A stretch of 25,450 nt of DNA from positions 2,807,851-2,833,300 of the forward strand of contig BFEA01000130.1 in assembly GCA_003427395.1 (NCBI GenBank). The letters run 5' to 3'. Below are positions 10,263 through 20,480 of the stretch, piece by piece (position 1 is the stretch's first letter; every line of letters starts with the position of its first letter). Origin of the DNA: Chara braunii. Lineage: Eukaryota > Streptophyta > Charophyceae > Charales > Characeae. The position numbers and the translations under genes were made by a program. The notes below the pieces were generated by a model that worked only from the letters and a program-made list of their open reading frames with translations, had not been told where the DNA came from and did not search any database.

Positions 10263-10801
10263 CCCACATGCGAAAGTTTTTAAATGCAGTTGTAGAGGTA
10301 GATCAGCCGAGGGCGTTTGCTCGTTCGCTGTGGTATAGATACATTTGGTTAACGCCAAGTGAACTCGAGCATCGTCTATCCCTTAGGACGTTGATCTCCG
10401 AAGTACGAAGTGGACGTCAGTCGACCAGGACAGTCTCAACCAAGCGTGAAACCACAAATCAATCCTAATCCCTTAGACACATAGTCAAAAAAAAATTATA
10501 AAAATCATACATAATTACATAAAAAAGGATCGACTGTAGTCGATAAGAATGCATATCCAATCTACAATGACAACTGGAAGAATTAAAATCATCATTTGAT
10601 ACTTCCAATAGCACCAGATCAAAATAAGATCCGACCAGCCCGGGTCGAACTCCACAAAACAATCATACAACAGCCAACGAGGAGTTGGCTATTGATAATA
10701 ACATGGATGCATCCGACAAGGTAATCGGCTGCCTTAGTTTTGACTTGATGAGACTCGTTGCCAGAGTCACTTATTCCATCTTACTGCTGAGCTGAAATCA
10801 G

Positions 10802-10802
<1 letters not shown>
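10263..10802. other. No gene recognised
   Basis: Short unrelated frames only. A minus-strand stretch near 10770-10800 (CAGCTCAGCAGTAAGATG) is weakly A-box-like, but no B box follows, so it is not called. Confidence 0.3.
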
Positions 10803-10838
<36 letters not shown>

Positions 10839-10845
10839 CACACAC
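10803..10845. repeat. (CA)n microsatellite
   Basis: About 21 CA units with a single CG interruption. Confidence 0.95.
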
Positions 10846-12357
10846 TCATTCCTTACTTTCTCAGTCTTCTTGGATGACAGGTTGCTTTGCGGATGATGCT
10901 TGATCAAGTGCATTGCTTGAAGTGTTACATGCCTCTCCCTCTAGGAAGTGATATGGGATACTCCTCCTCCTCACCCGAGCACAAAGCTCGGATCTCATAA
11001 GCTGTGTCGTCACCACCGAATCATCAAAATACCCCCCCATAGAACGGTCCACTCTGGGTCGATAACAAGGTCGGCTCCTGAAGCAACGAACCCCCGCCCC
11101 AGATGCTTCCTTAAGAAAAAAAATGTGTTCACCGCAAGTAATTTTCAATTATTCTCATTTTTCATAAGTTTGGGATAACTTGGACGAAAAGAAATAGAAC
11201 GAGATAAAGAATGAGAATCATTTGGACAGGTACCGGTAGATGATAAGGTCGTTCGGGATAGAAAGGGTCATTCCTTGGGAGAAGACTAAGTCTGTTTGAC
11301 CTTATTCTGCTTTATTTAAATCGAATTCATTTTATGACACTCACTGAATTAATATTTCGCAAAACAACAATTTCCACTTTCACAAGCAGACAGGCAGAAG
11401 ATAGAAAGAGGATAAACCTTTTCTTTATCTCAAATAAACATAATCAATCTCCTTTGCAAGCATCCCTCTACCTACCTTCACTCAAAGCAAACAAACAAGT
11501 TCAAAGGAAACCAATGCAACCCCGTACCCAAACCAGACCTCACCATTCGCAAACGAACACACATTTCCTTTGCATTTTCAATGAACATTCAATGAACAAG
11601 GTCAAGCAAGTGTGGGTTCACACATGTGTGAAGGAAAATCTGGGTCATTCAACTGACTGACCTTGAGTGAAGTTTGAATCGGGTCACTCAAGAAAGCCGA
11701 GGTAATACTCCCAAAGAGATAGGCCATACAACTCACAAGTTGTGGTTGTCTACTAAAGATGGTTTGTGTCCTCCTCAAGTGTCCACAAGGACACTAAGCG
11801 GACACCTATAAGGACCGAAGCGAGATAGCCCTCGAGGAGGGTGTTCTCACTTACGAAACTCACGTGGTCCCACTATAGCTACAACAGTACCTCGTTCACC
11901 ATAGATAGTTCCATTCAAATGCAAATCCTCACAGCTTCATTTCACCACGTCCGCTTATAATGGCCATACCAACATGCCCGGTTTCGATCTCAAAACCCAG
12001 TTCCACCTAGTCCCAAAATGGTCTCAACTGGTCTCGGGTGGTCCCACACCATCGCCAGAAACACCAGATGGCCCAGAACTCAAAACTGCTTGTTCTGCAT
12101 GCCGCAAAAAAAACATAAAGGTGACCCCCGATGAAAATCGCGGGTGCTGCAAGCTCCAACAAGCATTGTATGCACTCACTCCATGTCGTGTCGCTGCTTC
12201 ACACACCAATACCTCACGGCCCCAAATGTGCATCAGTGCCACAAAACACAACGTTGGACCACCACTCGTCATACCATTAACCCATACCATGGCTGCCCCA
12301 CAGCACCACCGCCAGATCACACACAAAAACAAACGCCTCTGCTTTGATGCAAAGATC
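10846..12357. other. No gene recognised; short palindromes
   Basis: The minus frame at 10861-11148 (95 codons) is open but unidentified. A perfect 16-bp palindrome, TTCACACATGTGTGAA, lies at 11617-11632. A 7-bp stem with a 4-nt loop (AGTGTCC/GGACACT) lies at 11778-11795. From about 12140 the sequence begins to resemble degenerate units of the minisatellite that follows. Confidence 0.35.
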
Positions 12358-12735
12358 CGTAACATTTTCCCTCACAATAGTGTCGCCGCGTGCCGCCAAC
12401 GGGACAGCATAACCCCAACAAAAATAATGTTGCCGCCGCCGCCAATTTCACCAGCATGATCCTGCCGGATACATTGTCGTTATTGCGCCACTGATCGAGC
12501 AACGCTTTCCCACTCACAGTGTCGCTGCTGCCGTGTCAAAAAAAACGAAATGCCAGCACTTCCCCATCAAAAGAAAAGGTTGTCGCCGAGCCAAATTTCG
12601 GCAGCATAACCCCTGAAAAATGCCGCAATTACTTCGCCGTCGGATGGGCAGCATCTCCCCATACACACAAAAGTTGACGTTGCGTGGTAAATCCGGCAGC
12701 ATATCCCCAACGTGTGCCGTTTGCTGTATAGCCTA
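12358..12735 (+). repeat. Minisatellite with a period of about 47 bp
   Basis: A CAGCATAACCCC-like anchor recurs at 12358 (degenerate), 12405, 12452, 12497, 12554, 12602, 12649 and 12697, with spacings of 47, 47, 45, 57, 48, 47 and 48 bp. The best units read TTCGGCAGCATAACCCC, GGCAGCATCTCCCC and GGCAGCATATCCCC, separated by GCCG-rich and AAAA-rich parts. Diverged units may extend on both sides (for example 12729). Confidence 0.8.
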
Positions 12736-12911
12736 ACCCCCGACCCAGCCTACCTGTTGCGGCACCAACGTAGAGGTGGGGTAGTGGGCTCTCGGCCTCG
12801 GCTATGGTTGCTACCTTTCTCCTCTTCCAAGTCTATGCTGACCTCCATTCTCCTCCACCAGCAACACTTCCACCTTTCTAGCAGCACCGCCCCACAGTAG
12901 CAACCAATCAG

Positions 12912-13516
12912 CATTCACTCAAGTGAATGGCCCAGCAGCATTACCACAAGTGTGAGGTTGTTGGGTGGGGAGCTGGCTTCTATAGCCAGCCGAAGGCATG
13001 TGGGCAGCTGCTTTGCCCACAGCCAGGCAAAAATCCGTCCGTGCTCCTGGCCCGCGATCTAGATCGAGGGCCATTGATCTAGGGGAATCAAGGTTATCCA
13101 TTCTCAGAAGCACCTGGCCCCCCACCAGCCACATGCTCCAAGAAGTGGTTGTACCCAGGCAGACCGCAGCATGTTCAAAAAACGAACAGGTACAATCTTA
13201 TTACCCTCTAGAACTTTTCCCCCCCCTATACCTATCTCGCGCCTGCGGCCACGTAAGTGGCCGTTACTTGTTTTTTTCCTTCCTTACTTTTTTTTTTTTT
13301 TACTTTATTTTAATTCCTTAAGGGCAGGGCAACTCGTTTTTCTTGAAAACGAGCAGTCACCCCCTTCCCCACGGTTCACCTTGCAGAGCCGAACTAGAGT
13401 CAAGCTTAACGGGGTCTTCTTTCTCTTTGCCCCAACGCGCGCATGCACCTGGTCGCCAACATCACCTGGTTCAGGCATTCGTTTGGTTGTTGCAACCCAT
13501 TCTTAAAACGAATGGG
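12912..13516. repeat. Cluster of short perfect hairpins
   Basis: Seven perfect inverted repeats lie within about 600 bp: 12912-12929 (8-bp stem, 2-nt loop), 12972-12990 (7, 5), 12999-13021 (8, 7), 13055-13066 (12-bp palindrome CGATCTAGATCG), 13246-13263 (7, 4), 13333-13353 (8, 5) and 13496-13516 (7, 7). Stem sequences differ from one another, so this is not one duplicated element. More hairpins occur across the gap at 14258-14604. Confidence 0.8.
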
Positions 13517-13554
13517 CAATGCAAAACGACGCCGGGTTGATTGATCTCTTCCTC

Positions 13555-13557
<3 letters not shown>

Positions 13558-13646
<89 letters not shown>
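13558..13646. repeat. (CT)n(CA)n compound microsatellite at the gap edge
   Basis: A CT run from 13558 to 13612 passes directly into a CA run that ends at the first N. The assembly probably broke in this tract. Confidence 0.98.
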
Positions 13647-14054
13647 NNNNNNNNNNNNNNNNNNNNNNNNNNNNNNNNNNNNNNNNNNNNNNNNNNNNNN
13701 NNNNNNNNNNNNNNNNNNNNNNNNNNNNNNNNNNNNNNNNNNNNNNNNNNNNNNNNNNNNNNNNNNNNNNNNNNNNNNNNNNNNNNNNNNNNNNNNNNNN
13801 NNNNNNNNNNNNNNNNNNNNNNNNNNNNNNNNNNNNNNNNNNNNNNNNNNNNNNNNNNNNNNNNNNNNNNNNNNNNNNNNNNNNNNNNNNNNNNNNNNNN
13901 NNNNNNNNNNNNNNNNNNNNNNNNNNNNNNNNNNNNNNNNNNNNNNNNNNNNNNNNNNNNNNNNNNNNNNNNNNNNNNNNNNNNNNNNNNNNNNNNNNNN
14001 NNNNNNNNNNNNNNNNNNNNNNNNNNNNNNNNNNNNNNNNNNNNNNNNNNNNNN
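13647..14054. other. Assembly gap (408 Ns)
   Basis: Unknown bases. Any open frame crossing it is an artefact. The length of 408 equals twice the 204-bp spacing of the duplicated segment just downstream, which may be coincidence or may reflect the estimated size of further copies. Confidence 1.
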
Positions 14055-14294
14055 GCACTGTCACGTTTACTGGGGCAGAAGTGCCCCAAGACCTTCAAAG
14101 AGCTAAAAAAAAAAAAAAAAAAAAAAAAAAAACAAAAAAAGAAAAAAAAGAAAAAAAAAAAAAAAAAAAAAAACAAAAAAAAAAACAAAGAAAAAAAAAA
14201 AAAAAAAAAAAAAAAAAACGAACTTACCTTATTGCTGAACAGTCGCCCGTTTTCTTAGGCACTGTCACGTTTACTGGGACAGAAGTGCCCCAAG
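14055..14294 (+). repeat. 36-bp direct repeats 204 bp apart, enclosing a poly(A) tract
   Basis: 14055-14090 and 14259-14294 match over 36 bp with one difference (TGGGGCAG versus TGGGACAG). Between them lies an A-run of about 114 bp with occasional C or G (14105-14218). The repeat also has inverted ends (GGCACT...AGTGCC). It may be a tandem array whose other copies fall in the gap, or a poly(A)-tailed insertion flanked by duplicated sequence. Confidence 0.85.
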
Positions 14295-14297
14295 CAC

Positions 14298-14383
14298 GTT
14301 GGCTTTGCCAACAGTTACGTCTTCACGTGGCTGAAAGACCACGACTTTGGGGATGCAGACCCAAGTTGAATCCTGAAGGATTC
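14298..14383. repeat. Two further short hairpins downstream of the gap
   Basis: GTTGGC-TTT-GCCAAC lies at 14298-14312 and GAATCCT-GA-AGGATTC at 14368-14383. They continue the hairpin-rich character of 12912-13516. Confidence 0.75.
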
Positions 14384-14514
14384 GACGAAAAATTTGAACT
14401 TTTTTTTATTTACCATGTCATCCTTGCGCAGGGGGCACTTCCAATCACACAGCTGATCTCCGCCGCACGATCTCATCAATCTCACGGTTGAAATCGGTCG
14501 CGCCTTCGCGATGG

Positions 14515-14604
14515 CTAGCTCCAAAAGAGTTAGGATTCGTCCCCTGCACCTAAGCATGGCAGTTCACTATGCTTACCTACTGGGCTAGCTCCTTTCACAG
14601 GAGC
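14515..14604 (-). other. tRNA-like relic (possible SINE head)
   Basis: On the minus strand the order is GGAGCTAGCCCAGTAGGTAA (A-box match), a paired anticodon-like arm (AAGCAT...ATGCTT) and a B-box-like GGGGACGAATCCTA. GGCTAGCTCC occurs on the plus strand at 14513-14522 and again at 14583-14592, a 70-bp-spaced direct repeat bracketing the tRNA-like body. The upstream end also forms a 6-bp hairpin (14588-14604). This is the best preserved of the minus-strand tRNA-like relics. Confidence 0.5.
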
Positions 14605-17600
14605 AGAACCATCAACCCTTCTATTTTAAGGTTTGCGCCCAGTAGGTCGCCTGCCTGTGGCCCTACAAGCCTCGCTCGCTGACCCTACCCCGTCGGTTGG
14701 CCACGTGACCACGGCTTGAACAGTCATCGAACTGGGTAGGCCACGGCATTGGTCTGTCGACCCCCTAGCTCGGAGTCAAACCCCGAAGGCCCAAAACTTT
14801 ATTTTCCCCCTGCGTCGCGGTCCTATATCCCACGCGTCCATTCGTTTTAGCCGGTTTAGGCTCTGCATCGCGCAGCTTAGCACCCTAGCGTCATTATTTA
14901 AAATATAATAGGTCTGGCCTTAGCATTCCCATGTCCGCATACCTCCGCGACCCTGCTAGAGACCACCGATCATCGTCATTACTCTTGGACGTCACAAACA
15001 TTTGAATTAAGGTTTTAAAAGTTTGTCTCTCGGTCATAAGCCAACCCTGAATGAATTTTTGACAATCGTCAGTCCCATCAAGTCCTGCAACTCAACGAAA
15101 GAGTCGGACAACTTCCGACGTTTAAAATCCCCGGCAAATACCCTTGTCAAGGTATGTGCCCCGACAACATGATATGGGTTTTCATTCTCCATACACTCAG
15201 AGTATAGCCTTGGGTATTGGTCTGTCATATGTTATAGATCATTTTAAGTGTTTTGATTCAAGATCTGACTAGGCTTGATTAATCCCACGAGGATCATCTT
15301 CAATTATCACTGGTAACAAGCCGGTTGTCGATTTGTCGGATTACGACTCAACGTTAATTAACTTTTGTCACTCAACCTAAATGTTTTAGGTCCAGTGGTT
15401 TGAATTGTTTCTTTGGTTTTTTACCTGGATTTATTTAATAATCATTTAACAAGAAACTGAGTATTTTATTGTGGAAGGTTGGACAACGGTTGAGGCTTGT
15501 ATGACTAAAGTAAGGGGTATGAACGCATGTTGCAGTTGACCCGGTGTAGTGTGTGGACTTTTGGTTGAATCTTTGATGTGATTGCAAGTATGATTGTGGT
15601 TCAGACTCTAAATTTGACTTGCCTGTGATCACATATATATTTTTTTTAAGGAAGTCGCACCGTGATTGTGAGAAGTGATAGTCTCCTATGTGTATCTTCG
15701 GAGTATCCGCGAATTCTACTGTGATCGTGCGTAAGGATCGAGCAGATTTGACTCGAGAAAAAAAAAAAATCTCTTGTTTGCCCTTATTTTTTAAAAATTT
15801 TATAGTTGGAGGTTGATGTTCGTGGCAACCGTCAAAACCCTTGATTTCTTTCCAAGCCCAGGAGGATGAAACTCATCTCCAAATCCATAAGCGTCAACTG
15901 CCACAATGCGTCGGAACCTGTATACCACTCACTTTGCTAGGGGTGCAGAAGAGGTTGTAGTTCTCAACCACCTTAGCGGTTGTCTAGTGTCTAGCGATTA
16001 ACCCCTCAAGGCGCGTGTCTGCCGATACTTTAGTGTTGAACGTGACTCTCGAGACCACTGAGGGTCACACGATTATGGATACTACATAGTACGACATCAG
16101 TGCGACTGCTTGCGTATTCATGCATGGTTAGTCCATATGAGAACACCTACGTCCGCGCGATATTTATTCAAAGTCTCGCGACCGGCGCCCAACCGATTTC
16201 CGTGTCAAATGATTATGGGTTGGATACCAAAGAGTATATGAGTGTTTCATTTGTGCAAGTAACAAAATTCATTTGTCTTTGGCGTGGTGTAACACGTGGT
16301 AAGAAGAATGCATCATTGTCGACCGATTACGAATCACACTTTGGACGTCAGCCTCCCAGTGTGTCGATTCGCATATGGGTCCGATAGAGGAGTGAGACCT
16401 CGTGTACCCCCTATGCTACTGCGTACGAGAAACGCCCTTGACTGGGTCACCTTTGCGATTGCAACTGATTAGCTTTCACACGCGGTTCGATGGCTCGGAG
16501 TGGATATGTTCGTTCAAGAGTGGTGACAACCCCTTGGGCAAAGGTAAGTTTTACCTTGTGTGACCATATCATGTTGTAGAGGTTCGTGAGAGGTATGGAT
16601 GGCGCACTCGGTCGGAACGACGACGAAGCTCCATTGCACTGCGATAAGAAGTCTTGCACGAATCCTGAATGATGAGGGAGGGAGGGTCCCCCTACGGGAC
16701 AGATGTGCTCGATAGTGGTAAATTAAACCACCAGTACCTCCGAGCCTGTTTTTTCCGACCCTGAATTTCACTGCGCTCCGAGTTTTGTCGAGCCTGGGTA
16801 CCACTCCGTTTTCTTTCTGGTGCTCTCACGGAAAGAACAAAAAAAACAAAAGAAAAAAAAAAAAGTTGCGGTCGTGAACCTCATAAAAAAAGGGAAAAAG
16901 AAAACGAACAAAGTTTGGACCGTGATTGCAGTTGTATAGATTCTTGGACGTGGTAGTGTGAGTGTGCCCTCAATGAGGGCATCTTAGCCCCGTGGCCAGG
17001 TTCTTAGATTCCAAAAAGAGAATAAAAGATGAAAAAAATGGGCACATGGATCTGGTCGTGAAAATGGTTGGATACATTCCCCTAAATGTCAGTGTGATGA
17101 GCCTTACAATCCTCTTACAAAACACAGTTTGAGCAGATCACAGACAGCTTTAGCAATTCACGGACAGGGAACTCACAAGAAACATAAGACCAAGGAGAAA
17201 AAAGAAAACAGTAACATTCAGAATGTGACCGCCTTATATGTAAGGTGCATTCTGTGGAGGAAGATTGTGAGCACGGCCTCCTGGACTACCCAGCCCGACA
17301 TCATTGCAGTAAAGAAAACATTTTTTTTTTCCCCTTTTCCGTTCACTCGCAGCACTATAAAATTCAGATTTATGGGAGATTGTTGACCCTATGTCCCACC
17401 CCCGAAAAGTTCGGGTACTGACCAAGACATCGTAATTTCCCAACACTGGCAGAGGTACTGGTGGCTTAAGCAAACCCATTCCGACTCCCAACTACGTATT
17501 TATAATGTTTTTTTCCCCCCTATGTATTTGCAGTATTTTATTCATCTTCTTGTATTGGAGTTCAAACTCATATTTGTATTCCAACTGTTTAAGGACGTAC

Positions 17601-18110
17601 CAACGAAGTTAGAAAGATGGGATAGTAATTCGATGCAAAAACTTCAACAATTCATAAACCCATACATGAACATACAAGAGCGCTCACACACATGTATGAG
17701 TACCCTCGAAAACACAGGTAATCCTCAATAAACAACATAATGTTTCAAAGTTAACGAAAAAACAAGCAAGTAGTTCACACTCCACCAATAGGCATAGTTT
17801 TAAATTGGCACACCGACGAACTGTATCAATATAGACCCAAGCTAGAATCCATATACATTCAGATGACCATAACAAAATGATTGTGAATTACCTATGACCA
17901 GTCATGTCTCCCCTCCCCACAAAAAAAAAATTCAATAGTCCATTTCAAATTTAAACTTAGAGGTTGGCCCCCTCAACATTACTTCCTGAAATGGTATCCG
18001 AAGGCCTCACATAGTTTAAAAAATATGGTACCTATTACTTTACTTTTATCGTTCTATCTAATAAAATACAATCGTCCTTTACTTGATATGGAGTCATAAT
18101 ACGGTTCTGT
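14605..18110. other. Long stretch with only weak coding traces
   Basis: A minus frame at 15034-15228 and a plus frame at 16100-16387 are open but unidentified. A plus stretch at about 17600-17717 has an upstream pyrimidine-AG and a downstream CACAG/GTAATC, so it could be an exon, but no family is recognised. A 7-bp stem with a 3-nt loop lies at 16965-16981. A-rich runs occur at about 16838-16864 and 17026-17037. Confidence 0.25.
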
Positions 18111-18175
18111 GGCCCGAATGGTGCAGCGGGCTACAACTATCGCTACTGGCCTAGCTACTACCGCTTCGGACCTTA
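18111..18175 (+). other. Possible tRNA-like relic
   Basis: CGAATGGTGCAGCGGGCTAC resembles an A box. CGCTTCGGACC about 42 bp later resembles a B box. Pairing of the arms is poor. TGGAACAGTGGATCGAGC at about 18260 is another A-box-like word. This is a weak call. Confidence 0.25.
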
Positions 18176-18851
18176 ACATATGCTTGAGAAACCTAATACA
18201 GTTTCAAAATTTGGTAACGCTCCTTCCCACCCCCCATCCCTCATTTTGTTGCCTTGCTCTTGTGGAACAGTGGATCGAGCTTTGAGGTCCTTGCTATGTG
18301 GCAAAAAAACACTTGCCACCACTAAACCCGTTTCCGTTAATTTATGTTAATCTACCATTCCTAACCCATGTACTATGAAACCAAGTAATGCCTCTTTTTT
18401 TTTTTTTTTCTTTTAAAACTTCTTTTCTCCAATCACCCTTAATTGCAAGGACTATATATGTTTGATTTCAGTTTTTAGAGTTTGATCTTTAGAAGAAAAA
18501 AAAAAAAATGAAGACCATTGTGTTTTTTCCTTTCATATAATCAAGAAGAGACTCGGAACCGCTTTGATCACAAAAGTCAAATAACGTCATTTTTTAATCT
18601 CCTGCGACTAATGTCTTACTGCGCCGAAGATTATTCAGTTTTCATTCCGAACAAAGATGTCTCCACATATATTATCCCAAAGGAGTTTCCACAATTTTCA
18701 TAATCTTCTAGATAGTGGTCAGGCAAACCATGTGTGGGTAGCTGACTCAAAATGTCGCTTACATCCCTTGCAGTTAATCTCCACCTCCATCTACCCTTAA
18801 GCCACAATGTTGAAAGCGTGACCAACAATATAAGCTACCAGAGAGGCGTTG

Positions 18852-19221
18852 CTAGTCTTTGTAAGAGAATGAATTTGAGGTTTTCCCACACATATTCGAA
18901 TGCCTTCCTATCTCTATCAGTTCTTTGTTAATAAGTTGGGTCCACCTTTCTGTAAATATTATTATCGGTCGCAGCGCTACCTGTAAATGTTTATACCTGG
19001 TTTTGTTGTATATTATGAAAGCCACATTACGGGTTATGTTACCTTCGTATATCACTCTCGGCTCCCGACTTTATTTTCCGTTTGTCAATAGCATGCGGGT
19101 TCAATCACCAACTTCATCGAAGTGTTCCTTGATTATATCATGTAACAGGGAACGCAATGGACTGTTTTTGTTCCCATTATCATTCTCTACTTCCGAAGAC
19201 GTTCATGATTCTTCTTGGTAG
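18852..19221 (-). pseudogene. Decayed protein-coding fragment, possibly hAT-family transposase
   Basis: One minus frame stays protein-like for about 120 codons with only four stops (a TGA near the start, then TGA and TAA, and a terminal TAG). The stretch ITRNVAF followed by KHLQVALR and then FTERWTQ follows the order and roughly the spacing of the conserved hAT region in which ITRFAT-like, LR and WT motifs occur. The match is partial and from memory. Sequence before and after cannot be assigned. No terminal inverted repeats were found around it. Confidence 0.3.
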
Positions 19222-19563
19222 AGGCAACTTCATTGCACTTAGGACGGTTTTTGTTTTGCATTATTGGTATGATTCTCTCGTTAACAAAAAAAATCATATG
19301 TAGGCTGCGTTGGCGGAGAATTTACAACGACCTCTGGAATCATGAAAGTTTTCAAAGTTTACTTGCATTTAACTAATTTGAGTTTATTTATCCTTATTAA
19401 ACCACTTGCCATAATGTAAGCTAGCAGAAAAGTTTAAGACATAATCCATACCATGGAGAAACTCATAAAGAAAGACATTACATGTTTTCAATAGATTTAG
19501 ATGTAGATGTTTCGAAATGAGAAGAGTTGTAAAGTTATTTCTTACTATTGGGCTATTTTTTGC

Positions 19564-19709
19564 GAACCCCTATAAATCTTTGTCTTCCGAATTCTCACAT
19601 TAGGGAACATCCAAGAGTCGTAAGGTGCAAGTTATTTGTTGGGAACCCCTATAAATCTTTGTCTTCCGAATTCTCACATTGGGGAACATTCAAGAGTCGT
19701 AAGGTGCAA
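19564..19709 (+). repeat. Tandem duplication with a period of 79 bp
   Basis: 19564-19630 and 19643-19709 both run from GAACCCCTATAAATC to CGTAAGGTGCAA and differ at two positions over 67 bp. The 12 bp between them also resembles the sequence before the first copy, so the true unit is about 79 bp. Recent. Confidence 0.95.
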
Positions 19710-19960
19710 AGCGAAACTGTTTATCAACTTCTCTTCCTGAGGTTACAAACAAGGCTCAGGTTTTGGGGGTTGAGTTGCATGACAGGAAAACATCACGTGT
19801 GGTCCTAAGGACAAACACTTTGCACAGACCCTTATCCAACATTATGATTTTTTTAATTTATTTTTTATGGTGATTATGATCTTCATGTTGTGGATGTTGG
19901 TTTGTGTTTTATTACATTTTCATTATAATAAAAACCTTAATAGAAAGAGAATTGTTCATC

Positions 19961-20200
19961 GAACCCTTGTAGTTCATGTCGTAAACGATGAATGTTGGTC
20001 CTTGCTCTACTCCCAGTGGTTTTGGGGGGTGATTTAACGAGGGACCTAACTAATATGTTAAACACTCCATCTGAGGAATTGACGAGCGTCTGCATAAGCG
20101 GTGAAGCATGTGGTTTCATTCGTTATAATGTGCAAAACCTTACCATCTCTTGACATATAGAAAACAAAATTATTGTAAGAGATGTAATTTGATTATTCAT
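19961..20200 (+). pseudogene. rrn18: Mitochondrial small-subunit rRNA fragment, copy 1 (degenerate)
   Basis: The sequence follows the conserved bacterial-type SSU rRNA from the region before GTAAACGATGA, through GACCTAACTAA, GAGGAATTGACG, AGCGGTGAAGCATGTGGTTT and CAAAACCTTACC, to CTTGACATAT. In the full rRNA this is roughly E. coli positions 790-1010. The variable part after AAACGATGAATGTTGGTCC resembles plant mitochondrial rrn18 and not plastid 16S. About 36 nt between AACACTCC and GGAATTGACG are missing, which removes the segment around GTCGCAAGGCT that copy 2 keeps. Many substitutions at universally conserved positions show that it is not functional. It is best read as nuclear mitochondrial DNA. 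Confidence 0.85.
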
Positions 20201-20480
20201 GGAATCCTGCTAATCCATACCCTTAACGATGAGTATTGGCCTTTGGTTGCGCCCGATGTTTTTTTCAGGCGATTTTATGAGGGACCTAACTAACGCATTG
20301 AACACTTCGCCTGGGGGAATATAGTCGCAAGGCTAAATCTCAAAGGAATTGACGAGGGTATGTACAAGTAGTGGAGCATGTTGTGTAATTCAATACAACG
20401 TACAAAACCTTGCCAACTCTTGACATATCATGAAAGAAACTTATTGTAAGAGATATACTTTAACTTCATACAGGTGTTAC
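20201..20480 (+). pseudogene. rrn18: Mitochondrial small-subunit rRNA fragment, copy 2 (degenerate)
   Basis: This copy begins directly where copy 1 ends and covers the same part of the rRNA, more completely. It has AACGATGAGTATTGG, GACCTAACTAACGC, GTCGCAAGGCTAAATCTCAA, AGGAATTGACG, GTGGAGCATG, CAATACAACG, CAAAACCTTGCC, CTTGACATAT and CTTCATACAGGTG. It shares derived states with copy 1: GACGAG where GACGGG is near-universal, and a similar insertion before GAGGGACCTAAC. The two are therefore either a tandem duplication made after transfer or two insertions from the same unusual donor sequence. Similarity stops after CAGGTG. Confidence 0.88.

Noticed and set aside
13406-14491. Open frames of 195-316 codons across the gap, including poly-Lys and Ser-Leu/Thr-His stretches
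   Set aside because: They exist only because Ns carry no stops. The rest is translated (CT)n, (CA)n and poly(A).
17600-17717. Internal exon with splice sites
   Set aside because: Pyrimidine-AG and AG/GT words are present, but there is no flanking exon, protein family or conservation to support it.
17988-18002. Retrotransposon primer-binding site (ATGGTATCCGAAGGCC)
   Set aside because: It is only partly similar to a tRNA-Met primer site, and no LTR end (TG...CA) or element body was found beside it.
19961-20480. Bacterial contamination carrying a 16S rRNA gene
   Set aside because: There are two decayed tandem copies, with plant-mitochondrial variable-region features, embedded among eukaryotic repeats.
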